Source of the DNA: Candidatus Altimarinota bacterium
Lineage (GTDB): Bacteria; Patescibacteriota; Gracilibacteria; BD1-5; UBA2023
Direction of reading: 5' to 3'
Length of the DNA stretch: 64,000 nt
NCBI GenBank assembly: GCA_028689065.1
Contig: JAQTWX010000001.1
Location: forward strand, 124,001 to 188,000
Notes under the pieces: model-generated
The model's database searches: none
What the model was told of the DNA's origin: nothing
The model's input: only the letters and a program-made list of their open reading frames with translations
Shown here: positions 1 through 9,592 of the stretch, in pieces
Numbering within the stretch: position 1 is the stretch's first letter
How the letters are laid out: every line of letters begins with the position of its first letter
Translations under genes and position numbers: made by a program

Positions 1-11
1 CGATCGAACAT
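1..11 (-). CDS. possible start of a minus-strand gene running off the left edge
   Basis: An ATG on the minus strand at 11-9 opens a frame (Met-Phe-Asp) that leaves the window. It lies 34 nt downstream of the structured element at 45-138 read on the minus strand. The serS start lies 37 nt downstream of the second copy, and that parallel is the only reason to propose this start. The product cannot be identified from three codons. Confidence 0.25.
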
Positions 12-44
12 GGTTTAGAAATTACGAGGTATGAGGAAATGCAA

Positions 45-138
45 GCAAGTAGGATTTTCATTTCGATATTCATATGACCTTGGGAAATTTTCGCACATCA
101 CTGGCTTCATATGGACGAGAAATAAAAACCCTACTTGC
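45..138 (-). ncRNA. structured RNA leader candidate, copy 1
   Basis: Positions 45-53 and 130-138 form a perfect 9-bp stem. Inside are blocks shared with the copy at 10928-11026, read on the plus strand: ATTTCG near the left arm, CCTTGGGAA in the middle, CTGGCTTCAT, and GACGAGAAATAA near the right arm. Five of the nine stem positions differ between copies and all five are compensated, which points to an RNA structure. Minus-strand orientation is inferred because both copies then sit about 35 nt upstream of a start codon. I could not match it to a known riboswitch, T-box or Rfam family from memory. Confidence 0.6.
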
Positions 139-232
139 GAACTAGTAATAATTGATGATTTTGTATTTGCGAATTGTATGAAATTATATACAATACGCAA
201 GCAAAAATTTTATTCTATTTTAATAAAAAATT

Positions 233-466
233 ATGACTCAAATCGACCCAACAAAAGTTGCAGAAGTTGCTGCAACACTCAAGAGAAAACCAGTTGTATC
301 CAGTGCATGTATCGGTTGCGGTGCGTGTGTTGCTATATCGGGAGATGTATTCGAGCTCAATGACGACGGGTACTCTATCGTCAAAGAACTTCCTGACTAC
401 GAAGGGAAAGATGTGGACGATAGTATCGCTGCATGTCCTGTGAGCGCCATTAGTTGGTCTAAATAA
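233..466 (+). CDS. [4Fe-4S] ferredoxin
   Basis: Small electron carrier of 77 residues. Cys26, Cys29 and Cys32 form CxxCxxC, followed by a lone Cys68-Pro near the C-terminus, the pattern of a single-cluster ferredoxin. There is no signal peptide, so it is cytoplasmic. It ends with TAA and contains no UGA. It could serve the FNR-like flavoprotein (8882-9556) or the rubredoxin fusion (5037-7145), but nothing in the sequence proves a partner. Confidence 0.88.
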   Translation: MTQIDPTKVAEVAATLKRKPVVSSACIGCGACVAISGDVFELNDDGYSIVKELPDYEGKDVDDSIAACPVSAISWSK

Positions 467-488
467 TTACTTCACTATCATAAAATCT

Positions 489-857
489 ATGAATACAATA
501 GCTAAAATACCAGAAGTTCTTCAAATCGAATTGGAAAATCCAGGTCTTTACAATCAAGCAGAAAGTGCATTCTCTGAAATTGTTCGTCTCTTAGAGAGAG
601 ATAATATCCGTGTTCAAGATTATTTGAATAATGGGACCAATTTTTTAGAAGAAATGATACGTGTTGTACAAAGTTTTTTTCCAGTAAATGCCAATATTTT
701 TCATACAGCATATTCTGGACTTTCCAAAAAAGACAAGGAAACTTTCCGTATTGCAAATATTCAACCTCTTCTTTCTATGCCTTTTAGTAAAAACCTACGA
801 GCAAAAGAAGAACATTTCCTCCAAAGGTTTGAGTCAATTCTTGAAAAAAAAGGATAG
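489..857 (+). CDS. hypothetical protein, 122 aa
   Basis: Unrecognised soluble protein that starts 22 nt after the ferredoxin stop and probably shares its transcript. It is predicted to be mostly helical and has no cysteine motif, signal peptide or membrane segment. It ends with TAG immediately before a bidirectional hairpin terminator at 861-894. If the minus-strand beta-CASP gene is read strictly with UGA=Gly, the two genes overlap tail to tail by 63 bp. Confidence 0.7.
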   Translation: MNTIAKIPEVLQIELENPGLYNQAESAFSEIVRLLERDNIRVQDYLNNGTNFLEEMIRVVQSFFPVNANIFHTAYSGLSKKDKETFRIANIQPLLSMPFSKNLRAKEEHFLQRFESILEKKG

Positions 858-2606
858 TTTAAATCCCCGCCACACGATATGTGAGCGGGGATTTATTTTC
901 CCTCCTTTTAGGGATTTATTGGTTCAAGAAACAGAATATATTTGATTCACATCTGGTACGAGGATCTTATCTGCTTCGGGAATCGCAATCTTCTGTAAAC
1001 TTGAATCGATTTTTCGACGACCAAGGAAATGTTTAAATGCCAAGGTTGACGAATCACGTTCCCCATGAACCAGAACAACCAGAGCTCCAGGACGGAGGTG
1101 CAATTTCTTGTACCAGCTCCAGAGATCCTTCTGATCCATATGACCCGAGAGGAAATTAAAACGCTTCACCCGAGCCAAAACTTCAATAGGGCAATCGATA
1201 TCTGGAAGTCGGACAAGCTTTTTCGGCTTGACTTCATCCGTCAGATCACGACCGAGTGTTCCTTCGGCCATATACCCCATAAAGAAGAACGTAGTACGGA
1301 TATCTGCCAAGTATTTCAAAAGATAGGTCATAATCGGCCCACCCGTTGCCATACCCGACGAGGTTACGATGATTTTGAAACCTTCTTCAGCGAGAATCTC
1401 TTCCCGGTTTTTTGCATCGATGACAGAAAAAGTTCCTGATTCCGATTTGAGTTCGTCCATCCCGCTTCCTACTACACCATATTTCTGATACAGCTCGGTG
1501 TACTCAGTTGCGAGCGGAGAATCCAAAAAGATTTTTCCAGTAAATTTCCCTTCTTTTCGCATTTTGATGAGCAAAGACAGAATCATCTGTGCCCGATCGA
1601 GTGCAAACGACGGAATAATGAGACAATCTCGTGAATTTGAAGCCTTAACAACACTCTCCTCGAATTCACGATACCCGACATCAAACTCTTCACGAACTTT
1701 GTCGCCGTACGTTGTTTCCATAACCACCAGATCAAGCGGGAAATTAGGAACTTCCGCGAGACCAAATGGATGAAGAGGCGTACGAGCTGGACCGAGATCA
1801 CCAGAGAAGAAAAAATACTTCACTTTGGCTTTCCTGGTTGCAACACGAAAGAGAACAGAAACAGAACCAGCAACATGCCCGGCGTTCCAAAAAGAAAAAG
1901 ATACCTCCGGGCAGATTTCCTGCCAGTGAGCTTTTTTCCCTTCAGAAACTTCCATTTCTGTCGTTCCTTGTATGGCAGTTTCTGCATCATCTGATGTGAA
2001 AATCGGAAGCAGGGGTTTCTGAATCTTGGTGTAGATATCTGCTTCCTTTTCAATCTTCCGATCACGCAACAATTTCTTGGCAACATCATAGACTTCTTTG
2101 TTCGGACGAGCATCGTGAGTTTCGTTACGATTTCCACCGGAATCACGCTGGACACCGGTAGCTTCATAACTTGCTACCGTACGACGCGCCTCCTTACATT
2201 CTTCGATGAACTTGTCATACTTGCGCTTTTCCTTCTCGTACTCAGTAGCAAATATCTTTGCGCTATCGAGCAGAGCCGTATGAGCAACAAGTTTCGTGAG
2301 TTCCGAAGCGTAGATATCACCTTGAAATGATTCTTTCTGATTAAACAACATAGGAAGTCGTCCACAATGATCGATGTGTCCATGGGTTATGATAACCGCA
2401 TCAACACTATCAACCTTGAACGGAAGGTCCGAGTTTAAATCCTGACCCAATCCCTGAAATGCACCCATATCGATAATGACACTTATTTCTGTACCATCAT
2501 CGAACTCGACAATGAGATTATGACAAGAACCTGTCAGGCTCTGATCATCATTCCCAATGCCTCCAAAATGCTGGAGAAGTACGTTTTCCACGATACGTTT
2601 TGACAT
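795..2606 (-). CDS. beta-CASP metallo-beta-lactamase RNA-processing nuclease
   Basis: RNase J/CPSF-like nuclease, probably in RNA processing or decay. The metallo-beta-lactamase signature HGHIDH is at residues 75-80, with SGDLG further on and the beta-CASP segment in the second half (SSGMATGGP, then LVHGERDSS). A GGGAGA ribosome-binding site precedes the ATG at 2606. Oddity: the conserved protein ends at codon 560 and the next codon (926-924) is UGA. All other complete genes here end in UAA or UAG. Read as Gly, the frame runs 42 further codons through the terminator hairpin to a TAG at 795-797, and that tail (rich in Phe and Lys) looks non-native. A one-base indel, genuine UGA termination or a real extension are all possible. 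The core product spans 924-2606. Confidence 0.85.
861..894. terminator. bidirectional intrinsic terminator
   Basis: A 10-bp perfect stem (861-870 with 885-894) built on CCCCGC/GCGGGG and flanked by A and T runs. It lies between convergent genes and can serve both. Confidence 0.8.
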
Positions 2607-2717
2607 AATAGTATCTCCCTTGTCAGATGTGAATATAAATAGATTTTGTTAAAGAACTGAATTTGTTATACACACTTTTTATAAATATGCAAGTCTTTTT
2701 AAAAGAACCGTAAAAAA

Positions 2718-2742
2718 AGAGCATATTACGAAGATATGCTCT
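2718..2742 (-). terminator. intrinsic terminator
   Basis: A 9-bp stem (2718-2726 with 2734-2742), with a T-rich tail on the minus strand, just downstream of the 139-aa gene. Confidence 0.65.
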
Positions 2743-2758
2743 CAAAAGAAATTCCAAA

Positions 2759-3178
2759 TTAGATTGTTGTTTTCTCTATAAGTTTAGTAATATGTGGTGG
2801 ATTGGATATAGTTGGCTTTATGGTATGAATACTCTTAGTATTTACAGTTCCATCCGCTATATTTTCCTCGGTATGAACTATTTCACCGATAACTTGTTGA
2901 GAAATTGCTATTAATTCACTTTGTAAAGGTTTATTATATTTCAACAATAGCCCTTCTACATCATGGGAAGTTTGTGAAATTTTTTTTAAAACAATATCAC
3001 TAAAAGAAACATCAAAATCTTTCAATTTAAACCTTTTCATTATAGTTGTTTTTGTATATCCGATAACAAAGCTTACTTTTTCTCTATCATGATATTTTTT
3101 CCTAGCACGACCTGTAAGGTCTGGAAAATCTGAAATATTCATATCTATCAATTTAAAACTAATATTCTCTATATACAC
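2759..3178 (-). CDS. hypothetical protein, 139 aa
   Basis: Unrecognised protein 20 nt downstream of proS on the same strand, probably co-transcribed with it. The basic N-terminal half contains an RARKKYHDREK segment; the C-terminal tail is rich in Thr, Ile and Pro. There are no membrane spans or cysteines. It ends with TAA ahead of the hairpin at 2718-2742. A/T-rich codon use suggests weak expression. Confidence 0.6.
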   Translation of the reverse strand: MYIENISFKLIDMNISDFPDLTGRARKKYHDREKVSFVIGYTKTTIMKRFKLKDFDVSFSDIVLKKISQTSHDVEGLLLKYNKPLQSELIAISQQVIGEIVHTEENIADGTVNTKSIHTIKPTISNPPHITKLIEKTTI

Positions 3179-3198
3179 TTCTTAGAGGTAAATAAAAT

Positions 3199-4416
3199 CT
3201 ATTGTAATGTAACTATTCTACTCTCGCTCTCTTTTCGTCCTTTGAGTTCGTACCCACCCTGTGCAAGAGTCTTGTCAGAAAGAACAATTCGATTCGGGAT
3301 TCCGAGAAGATCAGCATCTCCGGCCTTAGCTCCAAATCCAGTATTTCGGTCATCGATAAGCACGGTTGCTCCTTCGGATTCAAGTTTCTCAGCCAGCTTC
3401 TTCGCCTCTTCCAGATGGTCTCCGATAATAATCATATAATGACTAAATGGTGCAACATTTTCTGGCCAGACAAGCCCTTTTTCATCCATGAACTTCTCAG
3501 CAATAACCCCCATAAGTCGACTTACTCCGATTCCATAACATCCCATCACCACTTCCTGTTTCTTTCCTTCTGCATCAGTATATCCGAGTCAAAAAGCATT
3601 GGAGAAGCGGGTTCCAAGCTTGAAGATATTTCCGACTTCCGATGCTTGCACAACGAAGTGTTCCTTGGAAGCACATTCCACACATACAAACCCTGCTGGA
3701 TCGATAATCTCTTCGTTATGTGCTTGTCCGCACTTCGAACAAACATATACATCATCCTCTCCGATACCAAGGTCCGTCTGAAATTCATAGCTATATTTGG
3801 AAAAAGCTCCACCAGAAGCGAATACATATCGAGTCGATTCCCCGAGTCCGAGTCGCTCGTAGATACGAACATACGCTTTTCGGACTTCCTCGAAAAATAT
3901 ATCAAGGTCTTCGCTGTTTCGATGGAAAGAATAGAGATCCTTCATAAGAAACTCTCGTCCACGGAGGATTCCAGATTTCGCACGAGCTTCGTTTCGAAAC
4001 TTTGTCTGGAACTGATATACCGCACAAGTATCGAGATCTTTATAAGACTGAATAAATTCCTGCATAAGTGGAGTCACAATCTCTTCGTGCGTTGGATTGA
4101 GAGCATAATATTTTCCAGAAGCCCCTTCCACTTTGAAAAGATTGTCCATAGTATCCCATCGACCAGTTGTCTCCCAGTGTTCTCGTGTCCCAAAGGAAGT
4201 CATAAGAATCTCAGAACATCCAATCGCATCGAGCTCTTCTCGGACAATCCGCTTGATATTTTCTAGGACTCGAAGTCCGAGATGAAGGTACATATATGCT
4301 CCTGCCATCTCCTGACGAACAAACCCCGCCTGAAGGAGAAGTCCAGTAGAACGATTATCGGAAGTCTGTGGAACAGTTTTAAGTGTATGAAATGGATAAC
4401 GAGAAAGTTGAAGCAT
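3199..4416 (-). CDS. proS: prolyl-tRNA synthetase, short form
   Basis: Class II synthetase that charges tRNA-Pro. The N-terminal part has the family start (SRYPFHTLKTVP), motif 1/2 residues (TFHEE-like NPTHEEIVTPL; RNEARAKSGILRGREFLMKD) and the late motif CYGIGVSRLMG. The C-terminal anticodon-binding region follows. The gene is continuous only if the UGA at 3591-3589, just after SNAF, is Gly. At 405 residues it matches the short ProRS group without the large inserted editing domain. It contains a CSKC...CVEC zinc-like pair around residue 230. It ends with TAG. Confidence 0.93.
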
Positions 4417-4617
4417 AAAATATAGTATTTATTTGGTAATAGAGGGGATTATATGAAAAACTCTTCTTTAAGCAAAGGGATTTTGATAAGTTTTTTGTTT
4501 GATTATTTTTAAAATTTAATAAATTTTTAATAAATCAAATTGACAATTATATATTTTTATATACAAATACTAGGTTGTTTTTCCAAATTAGAAATTCAAT
4601 CAATCAAGGAGATTAAT

Positions 4618-4980
4618 ATGCTACACAAAAAACATCCTGGTACTCATGTTCCTTCCGATTTCAAAATCAAAAAGGGACGAGTGATGTTTGGACTGAAGGA
4701 CCATCCTTCACGTGGTGTCGAAGCGGTTATCTTGCCGACCTTCGATATTCGAAACTATTCTCTCACGGGTATCGCACAAGTGGTAGAGAGAATCAATGCT
4801 ATGGACAAAAAATTCCAGGACAGTTACTGTGAAGAATTGGTCAAGCAGAATTACAACGGTCTGGATTCTCGATTCACTCTCGAAAACGGTAATCTTGTAG
4901 CACTCGATGAAGATGCCGCTACGCAATTGTTTCAATTGCGTTTTCCATTATCGAATTTCAGATTCTGTGTTCCCATTTAA
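4618..4980 (+). CDS. hypothetical protein, 120 aa
   Basis: Unrecognised soluble protein. The ATG at 4618 is chosen because AAGGAG lies 7 nt upstream; a longer in-frame start at 4540 has no ribosome-binding site. There are no UGA codons and no signal peptide or membrane segment. A strong terminator follows at 4995-5024, so this is probably a monocistronic gene. Confidence 0.7.
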   Translation: MLHKKHPGTHVPSDFKIKKGRVMFGLKDHPSRGVEAVILPTFDIRNYSLTGIAQVVERINAMDKKFQDSYCEELVKQNYNGLDSRFTLENGNLVALDEDAATQLFQLRFPLSNFRFCVPI

Positions 4981-4994
4981 AAGGGGTGGGATAC

Positions 4995-5024
4995 AAAAAA
5001 CGGCTCAAATAATGAGCCGTTTTT
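4995..5024. terminator. bidirectional intrinsic terminator
   Basis: A 12-bp stem around ACGGCTCA/TGAGCCGT with A and T runs, between convergent genes (4980 and 5037). Confidence 0.85.
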
Positions 5025-5036
5025 CTTTGTCTATTC

Positions 5037-7145
5037 TTACGCATGTTTCACATCTGTATGTTCTGATATCTCAAAAGAGAGTGCTACAAGATCAGTAGAA
5101 TCAAGTTCACGAACATCTTTCTTTCCAAGAATACGGATGAAATCTTCCATTTCTCTCTTATACACATTAAAGAGTCTGGTAAGCATCTCGGCAGATTTAT
5201 ACATATCGAACCGAGCTCGGAGATCAGGATTCTGAGTTGCGATACCAACAGGACAAGTTCCTTTATGACACACACGGTACTGCTGACATCCGATACCAAT
5301 CATAGCAAGAGTGGAAACTCCGACCCCATCGGCTCCGAGAGCGATCGCTTTGGTGATATCTGCACTTGTTCGGAATCCTCCAGTTACAAGGAGTGTTATA
5401 TTTCGACCAACCCCCTTAGTATCAAGAAACTTACGAGCACGATAGATAGCATACGGCGCTGGAATACATACATTGTCTTTTATATGATTTGGTGCTGCAC
5501 CAGTAGCTCCACCTCGACAATCGATAGTGATAAAATCTGGCTCACAGAACACTGCAACTTCAAGATCATCTTCAATATGTGAAGCAACGATCTTGATACC
5601 GATTGGTTTTCCACCAGAAAGTTCTCGGAGATATGCTACTCGTTCTTTGAGATCTTCTTTTGTTTTGATATCTGGATGATTTGCTGGAGAGATGATATCT
5701 TTTCCTTGTTCTACACCTCGAACTTGAGCAATCTCTGCCGTTACTTTTTCTCCGAGAAGATGCCCTCCAAGTCCCGCTTTTGCTGCTTGTCCGATTTTAA
5801 TTTCGATTCCGTGAGCCTTTTTCATATTTTCTTCTGTTACACCAAAACGTCCAGTGGAATATTCAAATATATAAGTGCTCGAATTATCAAATTCTTCTTG
5901 AAGTAATCCTCATTCTCCTCCACACATCATAGTTCCAACAGCTTTTGATCCTTTTGCAAGAGCTATCTTTGCCTCTCGAGACATGGAACCAAAAGACATA
6001 TGAGAAACATAGAATGGAAGTTTGAGACTTATTGGATGTTTTGCCTTCGGTCCGATAACAATATCAAGACTCGGAGTAAGTTCATGTTCATCATATACAC
6101 GACGCGCAAGTTGTGCAGGAAGAAATACAATATCCTCAAAGAGATTTCGCCAATTCTTTTTCGTCCCCATAGCAGAAATTTCTTCTTTTCCACTCACAGC
6201 TTTTTCAAAAATAGAACGGAAGTCTCCTTCAAGCTCATCGGAAGTCTTTTCCCATTTTCCAAGATAAGAGATACCACTTGTTGGAGCGGAAGAATCCGCT
6301 TTTCGAATAACACGAACACATCCATCTTTTCCAACTCCACATACCGGACATCTCCAAGTATCTGGGATATCTTCCCATTTCGTTCCTGGTGCTATTCCTC
6401 CATCAGGATCCCCTTTTGATTCGTCGTAAATCCACTTACATAAACCACATACATATTGTTCACCAGTTGAGTCTGATGAAGAAGATTCAGATACTCTAGA
6501 ACTAGAAGGATGAGTTTTTCTCCAAGCGAAGAGCCGAAGAATAAATACTCCTGCTCCGATGGCAAGTGGAACATAATCAATACCTGTATGTACAACTAGA
6601 GCAACATGAACACAAGTCATATAAAATACTACAAGAACTGTTCTATGGAGCCATTTCCATTTTCTTCCAAGGAGTCGAACTGAGATATTATTGGAAGTCA
6701 CAAGAAGGAGTGTTGAAAAAACTGTAGCGATAATTCCATAAAGAAAAAGCTGATTTGTTGCCCAAAGAGAACTTTTTCCAAAAAAGGACGGATAGACATA
6801 GAAAAATCCAAGTCCATGAGTAAGCGCTGCCATTCCCATCATTATCCCCATTCCTCGTCTCGTCATCATAAGTTTTGAAAAGAGAAGTGCATCTGGAAAA
6901 AGGTCAGAGAGAGGGCGAACAATCATTATAAGAATAAGAAAGAACCAGGCAATTCCTCCGAAATCACCATATTCTACTTTTAGTCCTAAATCATAGGCAT
7001 TTGTCACATAAAAAACTACTGGAAGTAGGAAACTTCCATAAATCATAGCAAAATTTCCCCACTTTAAAAGGCGATTCATATACGACATCTTCATTATCAT
7101 ATTCGTCCAATTTATAATTTTTGAAATCATGAGTGTAAAATACAT
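5037..7145 (-). CDS. fusion: haem-type membrane domain + rubredoxin + glutamate-synthase-like FMN domain
   Basis: A 702-residue three-part protein. Residues 30-210 hold about six membrane segments resembling the MsrQ/ferric-reductase haem b domain, with His110, His167 and His180 as candidate ligands. Residues 231-280 are a rubredoxin (Cys233, Cys236, Cys266, Cys269). Residues about 380-702 are the FMN domain of glutamate synthase, with the 3Fe-4S cysteines in [20 protein letters not shown]. No glutaminase domain is present, so classic GOGAT activity is doubtful; electron flow membrane to rubredoxin to flavin is an inference. The halves join through a UGA (5912-5910) inside a Gly-rich stretch. 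The start is uncertain because five ATGs occur in the first 23 codons. It ends with TAA. Confidence 0.85.
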
Positions 7146-7423
7146 ATGAATAAAAATAATTCTCTTTTTGAGGCAAATATTTTACCTATTTATCCAGAAA
7201 AGCAAGAGAAATGTGAAACTATAATAATAAACCTTAAACAGACCTTAAGTCTTAATACAGAATATAATTTAAATATTTAATACATATTTAATATTTAAAA
7301 ATATCATATTCATATCTATTACTTTTTACAAAAATATATAATTCTGTAAAAGTATGAAAAAAGATTTGCAATCAAAAAAAATATCCATATACTCCCTCTC
7401 GAATATTTCTTTACAAAATTCCT

Positions 7424-8407
7424 ATGGTAGATAATAAAAAAGAGGCACTTAACTCAGCACTCGCGATGATTGAGAAACAATTTGGGGCTGGTTCTGTTAT
7501 GAAACTCGGAGATCAACAAGCAATTAAAGTAGAGATGATAGGGTCTGGTTCCATCGCTCTCGATGCAGCACTCGGTGGAGGATATGCAAAAGGACGTATC
7601 GTCGAGATTTATGGACCTGAATCTTCTGGTAAAACAACTCTCACACTCCATGCTATTGCAGAAGTACAAAGAATGGGTGGAACGGCTGCATTTATCGATG
7701 CAGAACACGCCCTCGACCCTGAATATGCCAAAAGAATCGGGGTAAAAGTGGATGAACTTATTATTTCTCAACCAGATTATGGAGAACAAGCACTCGAGAT
7801 TGTTGATGCTCTTGTTCGATCCAATGCGGTAGATCTCATCGTCGTTGACTCTGTTGCTGCTCTTGTTCCAAAAGCAGAAATTGAGGGAAATATGGGAGAT
7901 TCCTTTATGGGACTTCAGGCACGACTTATGAGTCAAGCACTTCGTAAAATCACCGGGGTTATTTCCAAATCAAACTGTACTGTTATTTTTATCAATCAGA
8001 TTCGTATGAAAATCTGAGTAATGTTCGGAAATCCAGAAACTACTACCGGGGGAAATGCTCTCAAATTCTATGCATCTCAACGTCTCGATATCCGCCGAAA
8101 AGAGAAACTTGAAAGCGGAACATGAGACGATAAAGAAACTACGGGAAATAAAGTAAAAGTGAAGGTGGTAAAGAATAAAATTGCTCCTCCTTTCAAGGAA
8201 GTGGAAATTGATGTTCTTTTCAATGAAGGAATCTCACTCGAAGGAGAAATTCTCGATATCGGTTCCGAAAAGGGTATCGTCAAAAAATCTGGAGCATTCT
8301 ATTCTTATGGAGATATAAAACTTGGACAAGGACGAGAAAATGCACGACTTTTTCTCAAAGAGAATGGTAAAATTGCCGAAGAAATTGAAAAGAAAATTCG
8401 AGCATAA
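7424..8407 (+). CDS. recA: recombinase RecA
   Basis: DNA strand-exchange ATPase of recombination and SOS response, 327 residues. It has Walker [10 protein letters not shown], the EHALDPEYA segment, the L1/L2 region ([22 protein letters not shown] is 22 residues long in the gene) and INQIRMKI followed by [16 protein letters not shown]. The Gly after RMKI is encoded by UGA and is invariant in RecA; a second UGA lies in the loop before VKVKVVKNK. The C-terminal tail is short. It ends with TAA, divergent from the fusion gene across 278 bp of A/T-rich DNA. Confidence 0.97.
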
Positions 8408-8465
8408 TTTGCTTTTTGGAACGTTCGTGGTATAATCCTTCTGTTATTTTAAATATCAAAGCAAT

Positions 8466-8765
8466 ATGCCAAAGAATTCCTCACTTCCCCTCGCTGAAAC
8501 AGCCATATCTGAAAACACGGTTGTTTCTCCTGCAGTTGCAGCGATTGTAGAAAAGGCTCATTCATGAGCAACCGAGATACTTGAACGCTTTGCTGCCAAT
8601 GAAACAAATCCTTTTCGTTATTATCTTCGAGAGGCTAATGCAACTATTGCCTACATTCTTGGTAAACAAACAAATCCAGCAGACTTTTCGCAAGTTATTG
8701 CTCTCAAAAAACAATTTCGAGAGCAAGAAACAGCCAATGATGCACAAATACATATCGCTGCATAA
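8466..8765 (+). CDS. hypothetical protein, 99 aa
   Basis: Begins MPKNSSLPLAETAISENT and ends DAQIHIAA before TAA; one UGA (Gly) lies at codon 34. It is visible only with UGA=Gly. It follows recA by 58 bp on the same strand. The second half looks helical, with an RYYLREANATIAYILGK segment. There is no signal peptide or cysteine. Function unknown. Confidence 0.7.
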
Positions 8766-8881
8766 TTCTGTTCTATTTCATCATTCATTACTAAAATACT
8801 CTCTATTTTTTTATTTTCCTTTGCAAAGAATGGAAAATTTACAATAATAGGTGGGTATTTTATTTCGCACTCTCTTAATTT

Positions 8882-9556
8882 ATGCAACAACTTTCATTTA
8901 AACTCTTCCAAAAAAAGTATCTGACTCATGATGTGTACGAACTTACTTTCACGACTCCCGAAAAGATAAATGTGGAACCAGGACAGTATGTTCTCTTTAT
9001 ACTTCCAAAATCAAAACTCCGTCGTGCCTACTCTATCGGATATACCGACGGTCAGACTTTTACCTTTATCATCAAGCAGATTGAATGAGGCGCTGGAAGT
9101 ACTGAGATCTGCTCAACAGAAGTCGGGGAAGAACTTGTAGGAATGGTACCTCTCGGACACTTTGTTCTGAAAGAAAATACAACCCCTAAACTATTTATCG
9201 GGACCGGAACCGGATTTGCTCCACTCTACTTCCAAATTCGAGCCATGATGGATTCTGGTATCGAAACGCCTCTTATGTATATCTTCGGAGTGCGGACAAC
9301 CTCCGATATTTTCTATATCGATGAGCTCAATCGTATGAAGGAGGTATATCCATCATTCGACTACCGGATATATCTGAGTCAAGAAGACTCAGAGAATACT
9401 ACCCGAGGACGAGTGACCGATTTTCTCACAAAAGAGAATGTGAGTGCTTACGGAGAATTCTATATATGCGGAAGTCCCGCGATGGTAAAAGATGCGAGAG
9501 AAAGACTCGAAGCAAGTGGAATTGAGAAAGAAAAGGTGTTTTTTGAGCAGTACTAA
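8882..9556 (+). CDS. FNR-like FAD/NAD(P) oxidoreductase
   Basis: A 224-residue flavoprotein of the ferredoxin-NADP reductase fold. The FAD-binding motif RRAYSIG is near residue 50, and the nucleotide-binding site GTGTGFAPL is near residue 110. The C-terminal CGSPAMVKDA motif and terminal aromatic residue (FEQY) are typical of the family. A UGA-GGC pair (Gly-Gly) bridges the two halves at 9086-9091. No iron-sulphur domain is fused, so it may pair with the ferredoxin at 233-466. It ends just before a terminator. Confidence 0.88.
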
Positions 9557-9560
9557 AAGA

Positions 9561-9589
9561 AAAATCCTCTCCGATTTGGAGAGGATTTT
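9561..9589. terminator. bidirectional intrinsic terminator
   Basis: A 12-bp perfect stem (9561-9572 with 9578-9589) flanked by A and T runs, between the convergent FNR-like gene and serS. Confidence 0.85.
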
Positions 9590-9592
9590 TCT

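Noticed and set aside
7424-8407. recA and many other genes appear frameshifted or truncated under the standard code
   Set aside because: All breaks are UGA codons at conserved glycines; with UGA=Gly the genes are intact.
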